A DNA stretch of 64,000 nucleotides from Streptomyces sp. RerS4 (GTDB lineage Bacteria; Actinomycetota; Actinomycetes; Streptomycetales; Streptomycetaceae), in the NCBI RefSeq assembly GCF_023515955.1, contig NZ_CP097323.1, forward strand, positions 178,140 through 242,139, written 5' to 3'. Numbering within the stretch: position 1 is the stretch's first letter; every line of letters begins with the position of its first letter. The position numbers were made by a program, and so were the translations under genes. Below, in pieces: positions 1-8,627 of the stretch. The notes under the pieces are model-generated. The model did no database searches. It was not told the DNA's origin and worked only from the letters and a program-made list of their open reading frames with translations.

Positions 1-348
1 TCGCGGGCCCGCCCGCTCGCCCCCGCGGAGCCCCTCCCGTACGGCGCCCAGCCCGTCATCGTCGCGGACACGACCGTCTACGGCGCGACGCGCGTCGAGG
101 AACTCCTGCTCCGCTGGGGCTCCCTGCCCAAACCCTGGCTGGTGCTGCTCGCCGACGCCCCCGCCCGCCCGCCGGCGGACGCGCGGTACCTCGTACGAGC
201 CCTGGAGGGACGCCTGGCCGGGGTGGCGAGGGTGCCGTACCTGCCGGTCCTGCGCGCCGTGAGGGGGCCGGCCGAGGCCCTGGAACACAAGGACGTACGG
301 ACCGCCGCCGAGCGGCTGCGGCTCGCGATGGAAGGAAACAAGCGATGA
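1..348 (+). CDS. 3' end of a conjugation-module protein (partial)
   Basis: The reading frame is open from the first base of the window to a TGA at 346-348, so the start lies upstream. The visible 115 residues include a hydrophobic strand-like run (PVIVADTTVYG) and an Arg/Ala-rich alpha-helical tail. The stop overlaps the next gene start as ATGA, so it is the upstream member of the operon running to 5734. I do not recognise a catalytic motif. In Streptomyces a small cytoplasmic protein of unknown function often precedes this SCO6880-type secretion gene set, so that is the likely identity by context only. Confidence 0.7.
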   Translation, partial: SRARPLAPAEPLPYGAQPVIVADTTVYGATRVEELLLRWGSLPKPWLVLLADAPARPPADARYLVRALEGRLAGVARVPYLPVLRAVRGPAEALEHKDVRTAAERLRLAMEGNKR

Positions 349-629
349 GCACGGACCTCTTCACGCTCGCGGCGGACCTGATCCCGGGCGCGAAGCCCAC
401 CGCGATCCCGAACCTGGACGAAACCGTCAGCGAGATCTTCGGCTACGGGCTGTGGCTCCTGGTCCTCTCCGGCGTCGGCGGAACCGGCTTCGGCGTCTAC
501 AAGCTCGCGGTCGCCGACAAGAGCCGAGGCGGGGGAGGGGCGGAGGCGTTCAAGTGGATGGGCGGCGGAGTCGCCGCGATCCTCCTGGCCGGCTCCCTGA
601 TCAGCATCCTCAACGGCATCAGCGGCTAG
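345..629 (+). CDS. small two-helix membrane protein of a type IV-secretion-like module
   Basis: A 94-residue protein that starts with ATG inside the stop of the preceding gene (ATGA), indicating translational coupling. Residues about 32-53 and 71-91 are hydrophobic, separated by a basic/Gly-rich loop (DKSRGGGGAEAFKW), so it has two membrane segments with a short hairpin. Size and topology resemble VirB2/TrbC-type pilin-like proteins and the small DUF6112-type proteins found next to SCO6880/6881 homologues. That assignment rests on topology and gene order, not on a diagnostic motif. It probably forms part of a membrane conduit with the polytopic protein and ATPase encoded downstream. Confidence 0.7.
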   Translation: MSTDLFTLAADLIPGAKPTAIPNLDETVSEIFGYGLWLLVLSGVGGTGFGVYKLAVADKSRGGGGAEAFKWMGGGVAAILLAGSLISILNGISG

Positions 630-643
630 GAGCGGAGCGGACG

Positions 644-1384
644 ATGTTACGGACCACCTGGGCGGCGTGCGCTGTGCTCGTCGCCCTCCTCGCCTTCACG
701 GGGTGCGCGGTACTCGACGACGCCCCCGCCCCGCCCACCCCCACCGCCCCCGACCCGGCCCCCACGTACACCCAACCCCCCGACTGGACCGAACCGACCC
801 GCTGGACGGCCCTACCGCGCGGCTGGCGCAAGGACGAACTGGGCAGCGAGGTCGGCTTCCCCCACACGACGGAGGGCGCGGTGGCGATGGCGATGGCTGC
901 CAACTCCGTCAACGTCGAGGGTGACAGGTCGACTGTTGACGAACAGCTGCGCCTCTACCACTCGTATCTCGCCGTGCGGGACCGTGCGCCCGAGGCCGTT
1001 GAGAAGATCAAGCAGACGGCCGTCGAGGTCGACGCGACCATTGCCCAACAGGTGGGTGTGAAGGCAGGGGAATCGCTGCCGCCCGGTGCCTACCTACGCA
1101 ATCACGTGCTCGGCTACAAGATCATCAGGGAGTCGAACGATGCCGTCAGTCTGTGGCTGCTGACCAGCGTGGTCCAGAAGGCCGGAGAGCTGGAGAAGGA
1201 AGAGAGCTCCTTCACCGGCACCCTGTTGGGCTTGCAGTGGCAGGACGGCGACTGGAGGCTGTCCGGGGAGGTCACGATCCAAGCCCAGAAAGACACCGCC
1301 GGCAAAGCCGGCCCTGCTTTGGTCGCCCCGGGCGATGCGGCGTTCAACGAGGCTGGCTGGACGGCCATCAGGTCGGCCTCATGA
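644..1384 (+). CDS. lipoprotein of the conjugation module
   Basis: A 246-residue protein. A short hydrophobic signal of about 20 residues ends in AFTGC (Cys21), a plausible lipobox, followed by a Pro/Thr-rich linker (residues 25-50) and a mixed alpha/beta extracytoplasmic domain. The start at 644 follows a GGAGCGGA ribosome site, and the frame upstream of it is only a shadow of the previous gene. The second codon is TTA (647-649), the rare Leu codon read by the bldA tRNA in Streptomyces, so translation may be developmentally gated. The stop overlaps the next start (ATGA). Exact role unknown; by position it is a cell-surface component of the secretion apparatus. Confidence 0.75.
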   Translation: MLRTTWAACAVLVALLAFTGCAVLDDAPAPPTPTAPDPAPTYTQPPDWTEPTRWTALPRGWRKDELGSEVGFPHTTEGAVAMAMAANSVNVEGDRSTVDEQLRLYHSYLAVRDRAPEAVEKIKQTAVEVDATIAQQVGVKAGESLPPGAYLRNHVLGYKIIRESNDAVSLWLLTSVVQKAGELEKEESSFTGTLLGLQWQDGDWRLSGEVTIQAQKDTAGKAGPALVAPGDAAFNEAGWTAIRSAS

Positions 1385-2715
1385 GGCGGCGGTTTGCCGG
1401 GATCCTGCTGGTCCTGGTCCTGGCCCTCGCGCTCGGAGCGTTGGTATCCGCACCTCGGCATGCGGTCGCAGCTGAGGATGACGGCATCAGCGGGGGCGTC
1501 AAGGTCGTCTGCAAAATTGGCGCCGCCGTGATTCCCAGTGCGCTCCCCAGCGTGCTCGCTACTCACAAGGACCTGTGCTACCGGACAGGTCGAACGCTCG
1601 ACGGCGAATGGACCAACCTAAAAAACTCCCTCCTCGGCGACATCATCGAGTCCGCCCAGGACGCGACCCGCTGGATGCTCCACAAAGTCCTGACCCTCTC
1701 CCTGTTCGGCCCCTCCCTCGACCTCAAGGCCACCGGCCTCTTCGGTCGGGACGCCACCCTCGCCGGCATGCTCACCTGGCTCGGACTGCTCATCGCCGCA
1801 GCCGGCGTCATGTGGCAGTTCGCCCGCGCCGCCCTCACCGGACAGGCCCGGCACGCCGGCCGCGCACTCCTCGGCTGGGTGGAGAACCTCGTCGTGTCCG
1901 CCTGCGGCGTCGGCCTGTTCGGGCTCCTGCTGACCGCCTCGGACGCCCTCACCACCGGCCTCGTCGGCGCCACGTTCCGAGGCGGCGACCTCTTCGACCG
2001 GGTCCTGAAGACGATGGTCCCCGCCGGGGTCCTGAACCCCATCCTGGTACTCGGCCTGCTCCTCGTGATCCTGCTCGCCGGCCTCGTACAGCTGGTCCTC
2101 GTGTTCCTGCGGCAGAGCGCGATCCCCATCATCTGCCTGCTGCTCCCCCTCGCGAGCGCCGGCCGCGCCGGGGGCGCGTCCACCCGCAAGTGGCTGCCGA
2201 ATCTGATCACGACCGGCCTCGCCGTCGTCGCCTACAAACCCCTCCTCGCCCTCCTGTTCTGCATCGGCTTCAGCGAGTTCGGCCACTCCCAGACCCTCAC
2301 CGAATGGCTCCGCGGCTGCGCCACCCTCATCCTCGCGATCCTCGCCCCCGGCCCCCTCATGAAGATCTTCGCTCCGTTCGGGGCCGCCGTCGGCGACGGC
2401 ATGGCGACCGGCGGCGCCGGCGGAGCCCTGGGCGCAGCCGCCGGGTACTTCGCCCGGCCCAAGGGCGTCCCGGACGCCACCGGCGCGGCCCCCTCCACCG
2501 CCGTGCAGCACGCCCAGTACGTCGCACAGAGCATGGGCAACCAGGCCCATCACGGCGACCGCGGCTCCACCGACGCCCCCACCCACGCCGCCCGCCACGA
2601 CCCCGCCCGCATCCCCGCCCAACCCCCCGCACCCGTCGGCATCGAGGTCATGGACGGCCTCGACCACAAACGACACGTCCCGCCACACCCGCCAGAACGG
2701 CACCCCCACCAGTGA
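1381..2715 (+). CDS. polytopic membrane protein, TrbL/VirB6-like (SCO6881-type)
   Basis: A 444-residue protein that starts ATG in an ATGA overlap with the lipoprotein gene. An N-terminal signal (MRRRFAGILLVLVLAL) is followed by an exported stretch and then at least five strongly hydrophobic segments between about residues 125 and 350. The C-terminus is Gly/Ala/Pro-rich and hydrophilic, with many His and Asp residues. This layout is that of TrbL/VirB6-type inner-membrane channel proteins, and in Streptomyces it matches the SCO6881 position directly before the SCO6880 homologue. The stop overlaps the following GTG start (GTGA). The function is inferred from topology and order. Confidence 0.75.
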   Translation: MRRRFAGILLVLVLALALGALVSAPRHAVAAEDDGISGGVKVVCKIGAAVIPSALPSVLATHKDLCYRTGRTLDGEWTNLKNSLLGDIIESAQDATRWMLHKVLTLSLFGPSLDLKATGLFGRDATLAGMLTWLGLLIAAAGVMWQFARAALTGQARHAGRALLGWVENLVVSACGVGLFGLLLTASDALTTGLVGATFRGGDLFDRVLKTMVPAGVLNPILVLGLLLVILLAGLVQLVLVFLRQSAIPIICLLLPLASAGRAGGASTRKWLPNLITTGLAVVAYKPLLALLFCIGFSEFGHSQTLTEWLRGCATLILAILAPGPLMKIFAPFGAAVGDGMATGGAGGALGAAAGYFARPKGVPDATGAAPSTAVQHAQYVAQSMGNQAHHGDRGSTDAPTHAARHDPARIPAQPPAPVGIEVMDGLDHKRHVPPHPPERHPHQ

Positions 2716-4163
2716 CCGCACACGAAGTGCCCAGCGCCCTCATGGTCGACGGCTTCCGCGCCCGCCGCTCCTTCGGCCTCGGCGGGCTCTCCAAAAGCGC
2801 GACGATCACCGCGGCCGCGGTCCTCACCGTGGACGGCCTGATCGCCACCCGCGCCCCGGCCACCCTCCTCCTCACCCTCCCCGCCACCACCCTCGTCTTC
2901 GCGCTCGCCGCCGCCCGCCGCCACGGCATGCCCGCCCTCGCCTACTACTGGGCGAAGTTCTCCTGGCGCCGCGCCGCCCGCTGCGACGTCACCGCCTACC
3001 GGCGCCTCCTCCTGCCGCACCCCTACGCCCTCGACCTGCCCGGCGTCGGCGCCTCGTCCACCCTCATCAAGGCGCACGACCCGACGACCGGCAAGAAGGT
3101 CGGCGTCGTCCACGACCGCGCGACCGGCCGCATGACGATCAGCACCCTCCTCGCCCCCGGCGGCAGCCTCATGGCCCCCACCGCCGCCGTCCGGGGCAGC
3201 CTGCGCACGTGGGCGTCCGTCCTGGACGCCATGAGCACGGACGAGCAGGTCAAGGGCGCTTCCGTGACCATCCAGATCACCCCCGGAGCCGGTGAGGCCC
3301 TCGGCGACGACGTGAAGGCCCGTCAGGACCCCGACGCACCGCACCTCGCCCGGCGCATCATCGGCGAGCTGGTCCGCACCACCCCGCACGCGACCGCCTC
3401 CGTGGCGCCGTGGATGTCCGTCACCGTCGACCCGAACGCCTCCGCCAACCCGCCCACCGACCTCGCCGAACAGGTCGCCGAGGCCCTCAAGGTCGTCGAC
3501 TCCCTCGACCTGTCCGGCACCGGCACCGACATCGAGCGCCGCGCGACCGACGTCGATCTGCGCCGCCTCGTGCGCAGCGCCTACGACCCGGCCGTCTTCA
3601 ACGCCCGCGACGCCGACTTCGCGGACCTCTCCTGGGGCGAGTGCGGACCGCAGGCCGCCGACGACGGCTGGGAGGAGTACGCCCACGACGGTGCCGTCTC
3701 CGCCTCTTGGGTGCTACGCGAAATGCCCCGCCGCCCCCTCGCGTACAGCGTGCTCCTCCCCCTCCTCGCCCCCGGCCGCTTCCAACGCCGCATCACCCTC
3801 GCCTACCGCGTCCTCGACCCGCACGAGGGCGAAGCGGTCCTCGAACGGGAGATCAGCAACGCGCACCAACGCGCCCAGACCACCGCCGAGGTCAAGGGCC
3901 GCGCGAAGTGGACGCAACGGGCCGACACGGAGCGGGCCGAGCAGGCCGCCGCCCAGATGGCCGGCGGGGCGCAGGTCGTCGACTGGACGCTCCTGGTCAC
4001 CGTCACCGCCCGCACCACCACCGACCTGCCCGCCGCACGCCAGGAACTCGAACGCGCCGTGAAAGCCATGCGGGGCATCCGCATGCGCCCCGCCTACGGC
4101 GCCCAGGCCGCCGTCTTCGCCGCCGGCATCCCCGTGGGCTACAACCCCCTCGTGAAGGACTGA
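2712..4163 (+). CDS. SCO6880-family conjugation-module protein
   Basis: A 483-residue protein beginning at GTG 2712, which overlaps the previous stop (GTGA); this start gives a normal length for the SCO6880 family. Two hydrophobic segments lie near the N-terminus (about residues 25-62), then a large soluble region containing a conserved-looking DEQVKGASVTIQITPG strand and a long Ala/Arg-rich helix. SCO6880 homologues lie next to the VirB4-like ATPase gene and are thought to be membrane-anchored scaffold proteins of the transfer machinery; no enzymatic motif is visible. The gap to the ATPase gene is 11 bp, so it is the same operon. Confidence 0.8.
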   Translation: MTAHEVPSALMVDGFRARRSFGLGGLSKSATITAAAVLTVDGLIATRAPATLLLTLPATTLVFALAAARRHGMPALAYYWAKFSWRRAARCDVTAYRRLLLPHPYALDLPGVGASSTLIKAHDPTTGKKVGVVHDRATGRMTISTLLAPGGSLMAPTAAVRGSLRTWASVLDAMSTDEQVKGASVTIQITPGAGEALGDDVKARQDPDAPHLARRIIGELVRTTPHATASVAPWMSVTVDPNASANPPTDLAEQVAEALKVVDSLDLSGTGTDIERRATDVDLRRLVRSAYDPAVFNARDADFADLSWGECGPQAADDGWEEYAHDGAVSASWVLREMPRRPLAYSVLLPLLAPGRFQRRITLAYRVLDPHEGEAVLEREISNAHQRAQTTAEVKGRAKWTQRADTERAEQAAAQMAGGAQVVDWTLLVTVTARTTTDLPAARQELERAVKAMRGIRMRPAYGAQAAVFAAGIPVGYNPLVKD

Positions 4164-4174
4164 CGACGACGACC

Positions 4175-5734
4175 ATGCCCCGCACCCCCAAACCCGTCGC
4201 CCTGCGCACCCCCCGCCGCATCACCCGCTCCACCGAAACCGACCGGGACCGCGACGCCCGACGGGCCCGACGCATCCTCCAGGGCCGCTTCGCCCCCCGC
4301 CTCGGCTGGGGCGGCCGCTTCGGCGGTCGCGCCTCCGTCGAGGACGCCGGCACCGTCCACACCGGCCCCACCACCCAGGCCGGCGGCCTCTACCCCTTCC
4401 TCCTCGGCGCGGGCCTCCCCCCGCGCGGCGTCCCGGTCGGCCGGGACGTCCTCACCGGAGAACTCGTCTGCGTCGACCCGTCCGGCTGGACCGGCAAGCT
4501 GACCACCAACCCGGGCGTGTGGGTCATGTCGCAGCCCGGCGCCGGCAAGTCGGCCCTGGTCAAACGGATCTGCCTCGTCTACTCCGCCTACGGGCACATG
4601 GTGTGCGTCCCCGGTGACGTCAAGGGCGAGTACAGCACCCTGATCGGCGAACTCGGCGGCTCCGTCGTCCGCATCGGCGACGGCATCGGCCGCATCAACC
4701 CCCTCGACTCCGGCCCCCTCAAAGGCCGCGCCGACACCCTGCCGCCCGCCCGCCGCCACGCCCTCCTCGACGTCCTCAACGGCCGCCGCCTGGAGACCCT
4801 CGTCGCGCTCCTGTCCACCAAACACGGCCTGGGCCGGCCCGCCGACGAGATCGAACGCAGCGCCCTCGACACCGCCGTCCAGCTCGCCTCCGCCGCCCAA
4901 CCCTCCGGCAGCGACCCGGTCGTCGCCGACGTCGTACGGGTCCTGCGTGCCGCCCCCGAAGAACTCCGCGCGAAGCTGGCCGCCGACGGCGAGCGCTACC
5001 AGGACCTGACCCGATCGGTCATCGCCGGTCTCGACAACCTCATCGGCGGCCCGCTCAAGGGCCTGTTCGACGGGCCCACCACCACGCCCCTCGACATCAA
5101 CGCGCCCGCCGTCTCCGTCGACATCTCCGCGCTCCGGGCGCGCGGCAACGACGTGGTCTCCGCCGGGATGATCGCCACCTGGGCGTACACCTACAGCTCC
5201 ATCGACTCCGCCCGCTCCATCGGCCTCATGGACCGCAAACTCGTCCTGCCCATGGACGAGATGTGGCGCGCCCTGCGCTCCGGCCCCGGCCTGGTCGACG
5301 CCATGGACGCCATCTCCCGCCTCAACCGCACCACCGATGACGTCACCCTCTACGTCACCCACTCGCTCCTCGACGTCGAGGCGCTGCCCACCGAAACCGA
5401 CCGGGCCAAGGCCCGCGGCCTGATGGACCGCTGCGACACCTGGGTCATCGGTGCCTCCTCGGAAGAGGAACTGGGCCGCGTCACCGGCAAGCGGTCCCTG
5501 ACCGAACAGGAACGCATGATGATCGGCTCGTGGTCCTCGGCCACCTCCACCGGCCTGGACATCGACCCCACCCTTGCCGACGACGCGCGGGAACCCCCCT
5601 GCCACCACCCGGGCCGCGGCAAATACCTGATCAAGGTCGGCACCCGCCCCGGCATCGCGGCCGCCCTGGAACTCACCCCCACCGAACAACGCCTCTACCG
5701 CACCGACCCCACCCAACGCCGCCCCCGCCGCTGA
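4175..5734 (+). CDS. VirB4/TraC-like secretion or conjugation ATPase
   Basis: A 519-residue protein. The N-terminal 70 residues are basic and Arg-rich. Walker A is SQPGAGKSAL at about residues 119-128 and Walker B is KLVLPMDEMW at about 355-364 with the DE pair. Between them is PGDVKGEYSTL, the motif following the first strands in VirB4/TraC and HerA/FtsK-like ATPases. The ATG at 4175 is 11 bp after the preceding gene. It should power substrate transfer or assembly of the membrane complex encoded by the four genes upstream. The operon probably ends here, because the next gene faces the other way. Confidence 0.85.
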   Translation: MPRTPKPVALRTPRRITRSTETDRDRDARRARRILQGRFAPRLGWGGRFGGRASVEDAGTVHTGPTTQAGGLYPFLLGAGLPPRGVPVGRDVLTGELVCVDPSGWTGKLTTNPGVWVMSQPGAGKSALVKRICLVYSAYGHMVCVPGDVKGEYSTLIGELGGSVVRIGDGIGRINPLDSGPLKGRADTLPPARRHALLDVLNGRRLETLVALLSTKHGLGRPADEIERSALDTAVQLASAAQPSGSDPVVADVVRVLRAAPEELRAKLAADGERYQDLTRSVIAGLDNLIGGPLKGLFDGPTTTPLDINAPAVSVDISALRARGNDVVSAGMIATWAYTYSSIDSARSIGLMDRKLVLPMDEMWRALRSGPGLVDAMDAISRLNRTTDDVTLYVTHSLLDVEALPTETDRAKARGLMDRCDTWVIGASSEEELGRVTGKRSLTEQERMMIGSWSSATSTGLDIDPTLADDAREPPCHHPGRGKYLIKVGTRPGIAAALELTPTEQRLYRTDPTQRRPRR

Positions 5735-5762
5735 TCAGAGACCCCCGTCGCCTGCCGCTCCG

Positions 5763-6307
5763 TCACGCGCCGCCCCCCTCCCCGGCCCTGATCCGGTACA
5801 GCACGCACCGGCGAAGCGGCCCTTCCGGCACGCTCGGGTCCTCGAAGTCGGCGGCCGGGTCGCGCGTCATGCCGATCCGGCGCATCACCGCCTGCGAACG
5901 CAGGTTGGCGACGGTCGTCGACGCCACCACCTCCGACAGCCCGAGCGTCCCGAAGCCGAACGCCAGGCAGGCCCGCGCGGCCTCGGTGGCGTAACCGTGA
6001 CCCCATGCCGAACGCGCCAGCCGCCAGCCGACGTCCACCCCCGCGAACGGCATGTCCGCACCCACCTCGTCCAAGCCGGCACGGCCGATGAACTCGCCGC
6101 TCTCCCGCGCCTCCAGCGCCCACCACCCGAAGCCCCGCGCGTCGAACGCGGCCCGCATGTCGGCCACCACGGCATCGCTCTGCTCCCGCGTCAACAGCTC
6201 CCCGAGGTGTTCCCGGACCGAGGATCGGCGTTCATCGCCGCCCACGGTTCGAGGTCGCGATCCCGCCACCGGCGGAGCAGAAGACGATCGGTACGCAGCT
6301 CTGGCAT
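5763..6307 (-). pseudogene. GNAT acetyltransferase broken by a frameshift
   Basis: The minus strand encodes a RimJ/RimL-like N-acetyltransferase in two frames. From ATG at 6307-6305 one frame gives MPELRTDRLLLRRWRDRD and continues to MNADPR, the classic first strand and helix of the family. It then runs into a TGA at 6193-6191. The downstream part (VREHLGELLTREQSD through the acetyl-CoA-binding region RSAWGHGYATEAA to the C-terminus) lies in another frame. The junction is within about 6213-6226. The total length, 545 bp, is one base short of a multiple of three, so a single-base deletion explains it. Either a real recent mutation or a sequencing error. Confidence 0.85.
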
Positions 6308-6396
6308 GCGGCCCAGTCAATCCGACGGAGCTCACGGCGCCGACGTCGACGTCCTCGCCGGCGTGACAGGGGTTCGAGGCCGTCGTTGATCAAGGC

Positions 6397-6780
6397 ATGC
6401 GCGCATCCAGGGACATCGTCACGGGCGTCGGTGCGGCGGCCGCGGCCCTCGCCATCGTCTTCGCCGCCGGACCGCCCGCGGCGGCTTCGGGCAAGTGGTG
6501 CAACCACTCCGTCTGCATCGAGACCTACGACACGGGCACCTACCTCGGCAGGGTGGAGGTGTCGGTCACCAACACCAACCAGCCCCACCGGATCAGCGCC
6601 CGCGTGTGGACAACCGACGGCTGGAGCGCCCGTACCAAGGTCGAGGACGTCGCCAAGTTCCGCACCTACCGCGACCACGCCTACCCCCAACGCCGCTTCG
6701 CCCCCGGCACCAGGCTGTGCGCGGAGGGCTTCCGCGGCGGCGCGAGCGTAGGCCTGCCCTGCGTGACGCTCACCGACTGA
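6397..6780 (+). CDS. small secreted protein of unknown function
   Basis: A 127-residue protein with an N-terminal signal peptide of about 31 residues (basic start, Ala-rich core, cleavage near PPAAASGKW). The mature part is about 95 residues, rich in beta-forming residues and Thr/Val, with four Cys residues (WCNHSVC near its start, LCAEGF and LPCVTL near its end) that could form two disulphides. No known domain recognised. It begins about 90 bp beyond the start of the broken acetyltransferase, on the opposite strand. Function unknown; extracellular location is the only supported statement. Confidence 0.7.
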   Translation: MRASRDIVTGVGAAAAALAIVFAAGPPAAASGKWCNHSVCIETYDTGTYLGRVEVSVTNTNQPHRISARVWTTDGWSARTKVEDVAKFRTYRDHAYPQRRFAPGTRLCAEGFRGGASVGLPCVTLTD

Positions 6781-7018
6781 CGCCTCCCCGCCACCGGCCT
6801 GCCAGGCGGTAGCCACAGCGCGGCAGCAGCAGTTCCCGAACCCGAGGCCGATCCCGAACCGGGACCACGGTCCCGGTCACGCCCCCGGCAAGGACCCCAG
6901 GCCCGGGTCCGGATCATCCGTTGCCCCGACGCCCGCCGGCCCTCGCGGTGATGGTCTGGACACCGGCCGGAAACCCCCGGCAGACGTCCGCATCCACGCC
7001 CGTTCGCCGGAGGACACC

Positions 7019-8596
7019 ATGACCCGCGCCACCCCCACCGCCCGCCGCGCCCTGACGCTCACCCTCACCCTCGCCGCCTGCCTCACCTCCTCCCCCGCCC
7101 TGGCTGCGGCCGGCCGACCCCCCGCCCCCACCCAGGACGCCACCGCCACCGGCCTCGCCCCCTACCACCACCAACGCCTCCGCTGGGGCAGCTGCGTCAA
7201 GGGCCCCGACGACACGACGGGCCGCGACCTGGACAAGGCCGGCGTGCAGTGCGCGGACGTGACCGTTCCGCTGGACTACTCCGCCCCCCGCGGCCGCACC
7301 CTCACCGTCGCGATATCCCGCCTCAAGGCCACCGACACCCGCCACCGCATCGGCGCGATCCTGCTCAACAACGGCGGCCCCGGCGGATCCGCCGTCCAGT
7401 CACCGCCCGAGGCCCGCGCGGCGATGAAGGACGTCGGCGCCCGCTTCGACATCATCGGCTTCGACCCGCGCTTCGTCGGCCGCAGCACCCCCCTGGACTG
7501 CGGCTGGCCCGTCGGCATGACCTGGCTCTCGGCCGGCAGCAGCCGCGCCGGCTTCGACCGCCAGGTCGCCCTTCAAAAGGGCCTCGCCGACAAGTGCCGG
7601 GCCACCGACGCCGCGGTGCTCCCGCACATCAGCACCCGCAACACCGCACGCGACATGGACGTCATCCGCGCCGCGCTCGGCGAGCGGAAGATCTCCTACC
7701 TCGGCTACTCGTACGGCACCTACCTCGGCACCGTCTACACGCAGATGTTCCCCGGCCGCCACGACCGCGTCGTGCTCGACGGGGCCATCACCCCGGGCGA
7801 CTGGCGCGCCCGACTGCTCCAGGGCTCCGAGCGCGAGAACGAGAAGGCGCTCTCCGACTGGGCGGCCTGGGCGGCGCAGCGCCACGACGCCTACGCCCTC
7901 GGCCGCACCCGCGCCGACGTACTCGCCACCGTCGACCGTATCCTCGCCGCGTCCGCGCGTAGCCCCCTGACCATCGGCACCGGTGCCGACACCTTCCGGA
8001 TCGACGAAAGCCAGGTACCGCTGCTCCTCTTCTCCGGCATCGCGGACGACACCGACGCGGCGAGGGCGGCCTTCGGCGAGCAGATGTCCGTACTGGCCAA
8101 GGCCGCGCAGGGCGCACCGACCGCGCTGTCCCCGGAGTTCGCCGCGGCGCTGCGCTACGCGCTGCACGGCGAGGGCGGCCCCACGGGCGTGCAGTCCGCC
8201 GTCATCTGCGGGGACGTGGCGGCCCCGCGCGACCCCGAGCCGTACTGGCGCGACATCGAGCGCAGCCGCACCACGCACCCGCTGTTCGGCGCGATGAGCA
8301 ACAACATCACCCCGTGCGCCTTCTGGGACCGGCCCCGCGAAGAGCCCACCCAGGTGCGGCGTGACGTCCCGGCCCTCATCGTCGCCGCCACCGGCGACCC
8401 CCGCACCACGTACAAGAGCAGCGTCGCCCTGCGCGGCCTGCTGCCGAGCTCCCGGCTGGTCACCCTGGAGAACGCCAACCGGCACGCCCTCTTCGGGCTC
8501 TACGGCAACACGTGCGTGGACGACGCGGTCAACGACTACCTGGCCACCGGCACCCTCCCGACGAAGGACCGGACCTGCTCCCGACAGGAGCGCTAG
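7019..8596 (+). CDS. secreted alpha/beta-hydrolase, tripeptidyl aminopeptidase-like
   Basis: A 525-residue protein with a signal peptide (about residues 1-31, ending ALAAAG). The fold shows NNGGPGGS (118-124) as the oxyanion-hole segment and LGYSYGTYLG with the nucleophile at Ser231. A C-terminal TAP-like region follows, with VAATGDPRT and NANRHALFG supplying the probable Asp and His. This order is typical of the Streptomyces SlpD/SlpE and tripeptidyl aminopeptidase (Tap) family, which trims tripeptides from secreted proteins and has a similar length. Exact substrate unknown. The start is ATG 7019 with GGAGG about 7 bases upstream. It appears monocistronic. Confidence 0.85.
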   Translation: MTRATPTARRALTLTLTLAACLTSSPALAAAGRPPAPTQDATATGLAPYHHQRLRWGSCVKGPDDTTGRDLDKAGVQCADVTVPLDYSAPRGRTLTVAISRLKATDTRHRIGAILLNNGGPGGSAVQSPPEARAAMKDVGARFDIIGFDPRFVGRSTPLDCGWPVGMTWLSAGSSRAGFDRQVALQKGLADKCRATDAAVLPHISTRNTARDMDVIRAALGERKISYLGYSYGTYLGTVYTQMFPGRHDRVVLDGAITPGDWRARLLQGSERENEKALSDWAAWAAQRHDAYALGRTRADVLATVDRILAASARSPLTIGTGADTFRIDESQVPLLLFSGIADDTDAARAAFGEQMSVLAKAAQGAPTALSPEFAAALRYALHGEGGPTGVQSAVICGDVAAPRDPEPYWRDIERSRTTHPLFGAMSNNITPCAFWDRPREEPTQVRRDVPALIVAATGDPRTTYKSSVALRGLLPSSRLVTLENANRHALFGLYGNTCVDDAVNDYLATGTLPTKDRTCSRQER

Positions 8597-8627
8597 GGGG
8601 TGTCCGGCGGATCAGGGTCGGATAGGC

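Noticed and set aside
1575..2711. Long open frame preceding the SCO6880-type gene in the same frame
   Set aside because: It is an Arg/Pro-rich shadow of the polytopic membrane protein gene; the real gene begins at GTG 2712.
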